Part shown: piece by piece, positions 55,702 to 64,000 of the stretch
Position numbering within the stretch: the stretch's first letter is position 1
Layout: the number at the start of each line of letters is the position of its first letter
Assembly (NCBI RefSeq): GCF_023053635.1
Contig: NC_086178.1
Coordinates: 32,725,226 to 32,789,225 of the forward strand
DNA from: Elgaria multicarinata webbii
Taxonomy: Eukaryota; Chordata; Lepidosauria; Squamata; Anguidae
Reading direction: 5' to 3'
DNA: 64,000 bases
The notes under the pieces: generated by a model
What the model saw: the letters and a program-made list of their open reading frames with translations, nothing else
The model's database searches: none
What the model was told of the DNA's origin: nothing
Position numbers and translations under genes: made by a program

Positions 55702-56060
55702 AACAAATTTGGGGGCATAGTTCAGTGGCAGAGCATGTGCTTTGCCTGCACAAAGTTCCCAATTCAAACTCTGACATACCCAGTTAAAAGGAAGAGCTAG
55801 CAAGTGGTGGTAAAGACCTTTGCTGGAGATGCTAGAATAGTCTTCCCCAATGGGGTACCTGCCAGATATGTGAGACTACAAACCCATCACCCCAGCTATG
55901 CAGGCTTGGAATGATGGGAGTTGTAGTCCCACACATCTGGAGAGTGCCCCATTAAGGAAGGCTGCCCTAGGGAGCACCTTCTAACTATAAAAGACCATCC
56001 TGAGCTAGATGAACAAATAGTCTATCCTGGTGAAAGGCAACTTCCTACATTTGTAATTTG
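55702..56060 (+). mobile_element. tRNA-derived SINE carrying a nested hAT MITE
   Basis: Head 'gggggcatagttcagtggcagagcatgtgctttgcctgca' is a clear tRNA-like A-box part and 'ttcaaactc' the B box. After 'gctggagatgctagaa' a hAT-like MITE intervenes (55,838-55,964). The SINE then resumes with 'ctagatgaacaaatagtctatcctggtgaaaggcaacttccta'. Confidence 0.8.
55838..55964. mobile_element. hAT-like MITE inside the SINE
   Basis: Arms 'agtcttccccaa' and 'aaggaaggctg', inner 'gactacaaacccatca' and 'tgatgggagttgtagtc' inverted. The 8 bp flanks match only in part. Confidence 0.75.
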
Positions 56061-56180
56061 TCAATGAGAGAATATAGGCATATAGACACCCCCAGGTGAG
56101 CTGTGTTCATTCTCAATCGCTGTCCAGGTGTTAACTGTTGATGGGCAACTGCTGCTCTCTTTTCATGATTCTTTATCTTT

Positions 56181-56190
56181 AATTATTATT

Positions 56191-56226
<36 letters not shown>

Positions 56227-56845
56227 TATAGCACCATCAATGTACATGGTGCTGTACAGATTACACAGTAAATAGCAAGACCCTGCCGCATAGGCTTACA
56301 ATCTAATAAAGTTGTAGTAAACAATAAGGAGGGAAAGAGAATGCAAACAGGCATAGGGAAGTGTAAACAGGCACTGGGTAGGTTGAAGCTAAACAGTATA
56401 GAGTCAGAACAAACTCAATATTTAAAAGCTATAGGGAACAGAAAAGTTTTTAGCTGAGTTTTAAAAGCTGTGATTGAGTTTGTAGTTCTCAAGTGTTCTG
56501 GAAGAGCATTCCAGGCGTAAGGGGCAGCAGAAGAAAAAGGACGAAGCCGAGTAAGGGAAGTAGAGGTTCTTGGGCAGGCGAGAAGCATGGCATCAGAGGA
56601 GCAGAGAGCACGAGCGGGGCAATAGTGTGAGATGAGAGAGGAGAGATAGGCAGGAGCTAGACCGTGAAAAGCTTTGAAGGTCAACAGGAGAAGTTTATAT
56701 TGGATTCTGGAGTGAATTGGAAGCCAATGAAGAGATTTCAGAAGTGGAGTGACATGGTCAGAGCGGCGGGCCAAGAAGATGATCTTAGTGGCGGAGTGGT
56801 GGACAGAGACCAACCCAACTTGGACCAGACAGCTTTTCAAAGTGA
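56181..56845 (-). mobile_element. L2-type LINE 3' half
   Basis: A 141-codon minus-strand frame has SDHVTPLLKSLHWLPIHSRI, QYKLLLLTFKAFHGLAPAYL, YCPARALCSSD, SSAAPYAWNALPEHLR and FKTQLKTFLF, the segment behind the reverse transcriptase of L2-like LINEs. The 3' tail 'gcaccatcaatgtacatggtgctgtaca' is a hairpin followed by (ATTT)n at 56,181-56,226. It is truncated and a different subfamily from 35,437. Confidence 0.85.
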
Positions 56846-57884
56846 GGATATCTTCAACAGAGGACTGTCACCTGTAAAGTAGGACACATGACCACCTTGG
56901 CTTCATCACTTCCACAGTCAATATGAGATACAAAAATTATGGATAGAAAACCTTCCCAGTTACTGCACTATAAATTAGCATTTATATCTGCAAAGGAAGA
57001 GACCTAAGTGAGAAAAATGGCCTGAACTATTATTTATGTCACCGATCCATGTTTGCATAACGGTACTTTCAGTTATATGGCATCATGGCAGATTGTTCCT
57101 ACATGGAAGTACAGCCAGAGCTGATTCACTGAGGCACTCTCTTGCTCTATTGTAATCAGTGCTGAATTCAAAGGGAATATACTAGCGTGCTCACCTAAGA
57201 CCACTTCCATCAAATTTTATGCAATCAAAGTTCAACTAAAAAAAACCAAACCCTGGTTCTTGGCTAGAATCACAGATGAGTCATGCAGTCAGCCAGAGGT
57301 AACAAAAGAAGCCTGGTTGAGTAGAGCACTTGCCCTGCAGATTGGGAAACCAGCATGGAGCAGATTTCTTGCCACATGTCCATTCATTTCGACATAAAGA
57401 AACTTAATGAAGGTCTCTTTGCGACTGACTTCCCCTGCCCAGATGAAGGGCGGAGTGCAGCTTCTTCCATTCATTGTGTAAATGCATCTTCTCGTTCTAG
57501 CACTTCTTGGTGACTAACTGGCATTTTTGCTGTGTTATGCTGACTGCGGTGATGTGGACATAGTTCAGAAGGAAGTAGTTCAGTCTTGTTTTTGATCTCT
57601 CATAATGAACCCTGAGACATTGGACTTGCACAAGATACATTTCTAGTCATTACTGAATACAGCACACCTTTATTCTGCTTTGGACTAAAAATATTTTACT
57701 AGAGTTTTTACTAGGTAATGATTTATGAATTAGGCATCATAGATTGGCCAGAACAAACAACAGAACAATATCATGTTAAGTCTAAATTACTATTTGCATG
57801 AACCATTAATTAACTTTTCCTTGTTCTGTTGAAGCTATCTTCTTCTGAACCTACAAGCAACAAAATAATTTCCCCATTAATTAA
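56846..57884. other. Intergenic, no feature seen
   Basis: Unassigned, moderately AT-rich DNA. Confidence 0.5.
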
Positions 57885-58017
57885 CAGTGCAATCCTATGC
57901 ATGTTTACAGGGGGGGAAATCCTACAATTCCTAGCATGCCCCAGCCAGCATACCTGGCTGGAGGGATGCTGGGAGTTGTGGGACTTTTTTCTGTCTAAAC
58001 ATGCATAAGATTGCACC
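57885..58017. mobile_element. Palindromic MITE with perfect TTAA flanks, copy 2
   Basis: 133 bp. Arms CAGTGCAATCCTATGCATG and CATGCATAAGATTGCACC are inverted, TTAA on both sides (57,881-57,884, 58,018-58,021). Inner 'cctagcatgccccagccagcat' pairs with 'tggctggaggGATGCTGGGAG'-like sequence. TTAA targets are used by piggyBac and Kolobok elements. Confidence 0.82.
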
Positions 58018-58375
58018 TTAATTCACTGTATTCACTTTTGGACACTAGGCACATTGTTTCTACAGCCAACAAATTATCCGTTTACAACTTGATGTTAAAA
58101 TGTACATGTGGCGTTTGTATTGCTTTTCTTTTTTCATTGAGGCTTTTGATAACTGACTATGGGACACTCATTATTTCTTTATTTTTATGTTTGGGTGTTC
58201 GTTGTGCTTTTTTCTGTGCCATCCATTGCTGTAAAAACTTTAATAGGAAAAAAAATTATGAGGCTGATTTGATACAACCTTTCTTTGGGCCCAGGGCCCA
58301 CTACTCATCAATCCAGTGTGCCCATGACTGAAAGCTCTGTTGCAAGTGCAAACTGCAATTCCACACATCTATTAA

Positions 58376-58500
58376 GGGTGCAATGCTATCCATGTTTACA
58401 CAGAAATAAGTCCTACAACTCCCAGAATCTCCCAGATAGCCATGCTGGCTCAGAAATATTGGAAATCGTAGGAGTTATTTCTGTTTAAACTTGCATAGGG
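58376..58500. mobile_element. Palindromic MITE, TTAA family, copy 3
   Basis: Arms GGGTGCAATGCTATCCATG and CTTGCATAGGG, TTAA on the left (58,372-58,375). The right end is eroded (TAAG). Confidence 0.7.
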
Positions 58501-58540
58501 TAAGAAGAAATTTCTTAGTGATGTTCAAAATCAGTCCAAG

Positions 58541-59288
58541 GGCGTTACTAGACGAGGCCTTAGCGCGCCTTCTGACCCGGTTTCCCTGCTGTGCGTCCAG
58601 ATGACGCACAGGGGAATCTGGAGGCAGGCCGCGCTGAGGCCTCCTCCCACGCGCCATAAGCGAATTCGCTTATGGCGCGCCTTTTCCCCAGCTCCGGCCT
58701 CAGGCCGGAGCTGGGGAACGTCTAGGGACTTCCACGGTTTTTCGCGGCTCCTCGCTGACTCGCGAGGAGCCGTGAAAAGCCGCGGACCTGCCTGGCACAG
58801 CGCTCATACGAGCGCTGTGCCCATCGGCCCGGGGGAGGGAAGAGAGGGGAGGGCGAAGGATGGCAGGGTGGGTGGCAAGGGGGGAGGGCGGGTGCAATCG
58901 CGCCACGCGCCGCCCGAGCAAGCAGCTGAGCGGCGCTTGCCCGGGCAATGCTGCCCCATGCCAGGCATTGCCCAGGCAAGCGCCGCTCAGCTGCTTGCTC
59001 GGGCAGCGCGCGGCACGATCGTACCCGCCCTGACCCCTTGCCACCCACCCTGCCATCCTTCGCCCCCCCCGTACAACCCCCCCCCCCCAAAAAAAACACT
59101 CACCGTCTCTGGAGTCTTCAGGCCGCACCCGGCCTCTTTAAGCAAAAAAAAAAAAAAAAATGGCGGATGCCGCAAGGACGCGAAGTCCCTGCGCGTCCGA
59201 CGTGTGGAAGCCTGGGGGAGGCGCGCTAACGGTAGTGCGCCTTGGCCCTGCCTCCCTGCCGGCGTAAGCCGGCAGGTCTAGCAAGGCC
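58541..59288. mobile_element. 748 bp GC-rich element made of serial hairpins
   Basis: Ends GGCGTTACTAGACG and 'gtctagcaaggcc' match the 43,840 element. Flanks CCAAG (58,536-58,540) and CCATG (59,289-59,293) look like a 5 bp duplication with one change. Inside are a perfect 28 bp palindrome (58,651-58,678), a perfect 15+1+15 palindrome (58,686-58,716), hairpins at 58,745-58,772 and 58,796-58,819, and a pair of 100 bp arms (58,851-58,950 and 58,966-59,065) about 90% alike. The CpG-rich frames across it are products of this symmetry. Confidence 0.85.
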
Positions 59289-61606
59289 CCATGTAAAGGA
59301 CAAGACTACCTTCCTGGGATTACCTGTTGAAAAAGGCAGGCTTTTAGTAGGCACCAAAAATCCAGAACAGCCAACCTGATAGAAAATATGGCTCCTACTT
59401 ACCGTCTTATCAAAACACACAACAGAAGCATAAGAGTTTAGAGGACCAGGACTTTGTCACCAATCCAGAAAAAATACCACAGTAAAAGTGAGCAAAAGAC
59501 TGGAATGGACAGATCCTGGAAGTGAGTAAGTGGCTGGATGGCCAAGAATCTACTGACATGGCTCCTGTTGTGTATAACACATATTCACCATTGATATTTT
59601 TGCAAGCAAGCCACTGCCACTACCTGCTGAGAGGGAAAGGAGCTGGTTGGCTCCCACACTTCTGCCCTTTGTGAGCCACTCCCTCACTGCCTTATGGCCC
59701 AAGACATTTTGCTGAGTCAGTGCACAAGATGGTACCTACTCGACATTCCATCTATGAAAGACAACTGGACTGGCTGTTGGACCTTATTTCAAGACTGGCA
59801 ATAGGTCAACATTGTCTACTATGACCTTGTCCGGATGACACGCTAAGCCACAGTGGATAAGCATTTTGAGCTAAACATTATGGCTAAGCAGGTCGTGTGA
59901 ACCATTCCTAACCATGGCAATATAACCACGGTTTAAACATGCTCACTAACCATTTGCTGCAAAAGGGTTAGTGGCCTAACCATGGCTTAGCATGTTGTCA
60001 GAACAGCTCTGTCCACTCCATGTCCCTCAGAGGGACAGCCCAAGACATGTTGCTATCTGAGGTGAAGAACAAGATGGCACCACCTCCCATTCCAGGTACA
60101 AAAGTTTACAGGATTGCAGATGAATCTTTCTTCGACACTGGTAATGGGGCATCATCGTCCATCATCCCTGAAGGCAGCAACCTTGCTTAGGGGGCACAAG
60201 GGAGCTGCAGGGCCCACAATGCTCTCCTCTCATACCTTGCTGCCACCTTCCAGCATCTCTTGCCTGAGGCAAGTGTTTCACTCTGTTTAATAGTACATGC
60301 CAGCCCCTTGTCCCGCAGCCTCTGCCACATGAGGTAGCTGTCTCACTCTCCCTAATGTAGGTCCGGCCCTATCGTTAGGCAGAACAAGGCAACTGCTTCA
60401 GGCAGCAGATGCTGGGCAAAGCAGAGGCAGCACCTTAAGAGTTGCTCCTGAGCCCCGCAACCATTTCATTCTCTAGGAGGACAAAGCTTTGTGTACCACA
60501 AAGCCTGTCCTGCACTCCTTAAACTAGCTTGCCACATTTGGGTTGACAGAGGAACCTATCCTATTGTCTTCATTGAAGTAAGATTCAATGGCCAGGCCAG
60601 TCAGCTTCTGTCCATGGAATGGAAGGGGGCGTAATTTTGTCCTTTGCCTCAGCAGCAAAATGTCTTGGCAGGGCAGCCCTTTTCTGTGGGACATGTTCTA
60701 TCCATACACATCCTAACACAATGAAAGAGCTGTGATTCTTGGACCTCATCTTGATGAGCACAGGCAGAAAGCACATTGCTCTTATTCTCCACAATATGAT
60801 GAAATCAGCTCTGGTCAATTAATGTTACCTGGTGGAACCAGCCGTTCCTAAAACCCAGTTTTTCAGCGCTGGGGAAAAACATACTTCCAGGAGGTGGGGG
60901 TGGAGAACCAATGTCATCAATGAGAGAGATTTGCTACCCGCCCCTCTCCAGGCTCCCTTGCTATGTTGTATGAATTGGAATGAGAATGGGAAGGAACTAA
61001 TGGGGCAGATCTATATTTTTATAAAACAGAGATGCGCAGTTGTGCAGCAGCGAAGTAAAGAATAAAAGCTCCCTCCAGAAATGTGCAATTTTGGCTATGG
61101 ATTGGGGTGAATTGTTTCAGCATCAGAGAAGCTAATTAACACAAGCCCAGAGAAGCGAAGTAAGGCAACAATAAGGCAGCGCCTAATTATGGCTCTCAAT
61201 GGAACAGGAAAAGGAGTGATGCGGTGGGTGGGGTAGCCCCACCCATTGACCATGTCACGGCCAGGTCACAGACATGCCCAGGATTTAATGTGGAGGAACA
61301 TTGCGGAGCAAACGCATGGGAGCTGCTTCAACCTGCAGTAAAATGACTTTGTGATAATGCAAGTGTTCAAGCTGGAAGTGACTGGTGAAGTGTGCACTGG
61401 CCATATCATGTGCTGCAAAAGACATGACAATAAACCCAAGCCACAGGAAAAACCACGTGAAGACAGCTCCTTGGTGTGTGTTTATCCAAATTTCTGAGTT
61501 TGTGTGTGTGATGTCCATCCATGTCTAAAGTGCCTGTTGGGGATCTGGGAATGAAGTTGTGTGATGAAGTTGCCTCCTTGTTCATTATCTCTAGAACTCT
61601 GCTGTC
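59289..61606. other. Intergenic, one MITE-type repeat
   Basis: 59,825-60,005 holds 'tgtccggatgacacgctaagcc', 'ttatggctaagcaggtc' and 'aaccatggcttagcatgttgtc' of the 37,208 family. The rest is unassigned. Confidence 0.45.
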
Positions 61607-61803
61607 ATAGGAACACAGGCAGCTGCCTTATACTGAGTCAGACCATTGGTCCATCCCGCACGGTATTGTCTGTACTGATTGGCAGTGGCTTTCCAGTTTC
61701 AGACAGCATTGTCTTTCCCAGCCTTAGCTGAAGATGCTGGAGATTGAATTTGGGACATTCTGCATCCAAGGCATATGCCCTACCACTGAGCTAAGTCTGT
61801 TCC
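61607..61803 (-). mobile_element. tRNA-derived SINE, antisense
   Basis: Antisense 3' end 'gcagctgccttatactgagtcagaccattggtcca', then 'ccctaccactgagctaagt', the antisense tRNA-like A-box part. Same family as 55,702 and the fragment at 43,040. Confidence 0.8.
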
Positions 61804-63240
61804 CAAAGGAGAGCCTTGAGTGGTGGTGTTTGCTGTTTCTACAAATGGACCAGTGGTCCCTTTTATGCTTGGTGCTAAGGGCCCATTCACTACCACCACA
61901 TTCCCTATTGAGCTCTTATATATTCACAGGCAGGTGCATGGGAAAGAGTAGAGTAACCTTTTGCCACATGTTGTAATATGTGAGTTTTGCTCATTTTCCT
62001 GCAATGTATAACTTCCTGGTGCAGTGCCAAGATTGGCAGCTGGCCATGCAGCATCCTTTCCTAATGCTCCAAATTTCCTAGAGGGATGGGAGAAAAGGAG
62101 AGAGGAGAGAGGTTCTCCATAAAAGAAAGAAAGAAGCCAGTTCTCCTATTTCACTAACACAACAGTGTGCCAGCAAGTGAATAGATCTGGCACTTTGATA
62201 GGATGTAGGAACCTGCCACAGCCAAGGAGGTAGTTGCTTATCGGCATATCGATTTGTTGGGCTCGCATCTTGATATGTCTGAATAAAGGACGTTGTTAAA
62301 AAATGGTCCCCGGGGTGCTTCCAGGTGAAGTGTTTAATGTACAATTGTCATGCCTCCTTCGCACAATCCTACGGTGTGTGTCCAGATGACAGTGTGCTCT
62401 ATTTGTAATCAGCCTGCTTTTACCCAGTGCTGCATCTGTCATTTTTCTTCCTGCAGAGGGTGTCCAGGCACAGGGCTCCTAGCACTACCAGTCAGAAGGC
62501 ACTGTGCAGCATTTCTCTCTCCCCCCATCCCCAACAGGTTTTCTGTGTTCAGAAAAAAGACAGAAGACTCTGTGGGAAAGCACAGGGAGGTTACCAGTAG
62601 AAGATGGACCCTCTGTAAAATCTATGAATGAGGCTGAGCAGTGGTGCTATAAAAAGCCTTATCTGGAAGTACCCAGACAATCATGAAAGAGACTATAGCA
62701 GCACAGTCCTTTTGCAGGTGTGAATTGGAAAATGCTTGATCAAGGCAAGGTGGGAGGAGTTGTCCCTGGGGAAAGTCGATGACATCTTGGTTATGTCCAT
62801 CCTTTCTTAATTACTTGCAGTGCATTTCCTGTTGCAAGCCATTCCGTGTCCTGCAACTCAATTCCTTTCCCCTCAAGAGTTTTGATTTCAATTTTTTAAA
62901 GTGTCTGAATGCATTTGGTTTACAGATCCTCTAAAGCAGGTCCTACTTCTGGCTCTCCACAAGGACTTAATTAATTGCTTCCTGAACTTGTTTCCTTCCG
63001 GAACGAGTTGTCCAATCACATCGCCGATGAAATAACATGATCAGGATATACATTGTGAGTTGTGCATTCATTTGATAGGTTGATCCGATACGGGATTTTC
63101 GGATGTCCTGTGCTGTCAAAGAGACAGCCGATCCCCTGCAGTGAAATTACAACCGCCTTGGAAAGAGAGCTCTTGCACAGCCACTCTCGGGATGTTTACT
63201 CAGAAGTAAAACCCATTGTATCCGATGAGGCTCCTGCACA
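61804..63240. other. Intergenic, no gene seen
   Basis: Unassigned. The stretch from 62,820 to 63,240 may be proximal upstream DNA of the next gene. Confidence 0.4.
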
Positions 63241-63299
63241 GTTATGAACTTCTGCGCACTCCACATCATCGGAGCCTTTTCTTTGAAATGTCTTCCCGC

Positions 63300-64000
63300 C
63301 CCGTCCCTTCCAAAAATAGGGAGGCAGGGCCAGGTTAAGTTGGCTCTTGAGGGTCGGCTAAAAAACCAGTGGGCGAGCAGTGAACTAAAAGCCCAGCAGG
63401 TGGCGGCCTGGCGGCCTTATCCTGGCTCTGCTACGCCACTCAACAATAGAGGAGGAAGCTTCCATGTGCGCGCTCGCCCATTCCTCTTCCAATCCCCCCT
63501 CCACAGCCACTGCTCTGGTCCCAGTGAAACCCAAGCGGGAGCAGATTGTTGTTGCGAAGCCGCCGACGGCAAAGAGAAGAACACAGGGCAGCGTTTTGAG
63601 CCTCCGCCCGCTATCAGCAACGGCCGGGGCATGCTCAGTCGGAGCCAGCATTGGCTTGGGAGCAGCCTGTGACTCGACACCACCCCCTGCCTCTCTTTCT
63701 TGCGTCAGATTCGTGTTCCGGGGGGCCGGAGGGGTGGGGGGAGCTGAGAAGGAACCACGCGCGGTTTGCCCGGGGGAGGAGCGGAAGGGCTGCTGGGAGA
63801 GCGAAGGACTTGGCTTAGAGCGCTGAGCTGGCCCCGTGGAACGTCGAGGCTTCCCTTTTGGAACGTTGATACACTTCGGAACGCTCGCGGTTTGCTGCGG
63901 CGCCGAGGCGAGGCCCGATCTGGTGGTGCTCCAAGGACCAAAGGCTGCTCCCGGGAGACGCGAGTTGTTGTGTTGAGTCCCACTGGCGGGGCCCTGCGGG
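63300..64000 (+). promoter_or_regulatory. SIAH2: CpG-rich island, likely promoter/5' end of SIAH2
   Basis: CpG density rises sharply from about 63,300 and stays high to the window edge, with 'cctccgcccgc' and many CG pairs and no mobile-element ends. In human DNA the gene downstream of MINDY4B in the same direction is SIAH2, which encodes a RING E3 ubiquitin ligase. No SIAH2 coding sequence is visible, so the name rests on synteny. The several overlapping open frames here are what high GC gives by chance. Confidence 0.5.

Noticed and set aside
58601-59281. A 226-codon frame and antisense frames of similar length
   Set aside because: Both strands give nearly the same peptide because the DNA is an inverted repeat. 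They are by-products of the hairpin element.
58541-59288. CpG island as a promoter
   Set aside because: The CpG-rich stretch is bounded exactly by transposon ends and 5 bp flanks, with no gene nearby.
63244-63826. Open frames near the right edge as SIAH2 coding sequence
   Set aside because: None contains the SIAH2 N-terminus or RING Cys/His pattern. They probably cover promoter or untranslated DNA.

Overview
The window is vertebrate nuclear DNA, most likely from a squamate reptile (lizard or snake). The evidence is intron-bearing vertebrate genes, tRNA-derived SINEs with the Sauria-SINE layout (for example about 45,890-46,141), CR1/L2-type and R4-like LINE pieces, and very many short palindromic DNA transposons. 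The species cannot be told from the sequence.

Two protein-coding genes can be followed exon by exon, both on the + strand. CLRN1 (clarin-1, a four-pass membrane protein of hair cells and photoreceptors) has three exons at 9,044-9,296, 14,574-14,753 and 17,632-17,897, and encodes 232 residues. MINDY4B (a catalytically dead relative of the MINDY deubiquitinases) has eleven coding exons between 30,127 and 48,876, and encodes 453 residues. All introns have GT-AG ends and every junction keeps the frame. In MINDY4B the positions of both the catalytic Cys and the catalytic His carry other residues. From about 63,300 to the right edge the DNA becomes CpG-rich. By human gene order (MED12L-CLRN1-MINDY4B-SIAH2) this is probably the promoter/5' end of SIAH2, whose coding sequence is not reached.

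Layout: 1-9,043 is repeat-rich upstream DNA with one solo LTR. CLRN1 lies at 9,044-17,897, with a second copy of the same LTR family 34 bp past the exon 2 donor. The stretch 17,898-30,126 is intergenic, with an R4-like LINE tail and several MITEs. MINDY4B lies at 30,127-48,876, and its introns hold two further antisense solo LTRs, LINE pieces and a 990 bp GC-rich transposon. The stretch 48,877-63,300 is intergenic and includes a 748 bp element built almost wholly of hairpins.

No novel multi-gene system is visible. The most unusual content is the mobile DNA. One is a TA-flanked 316 bp family (four full copies, one half copy) made of four alternately inverted copies of one unit. Another is a group of elements sharing GGC..CTAGAC-type ends and 5 bp target duplications. 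The third is a hairpin-concatemer element at 58,541-59,288.
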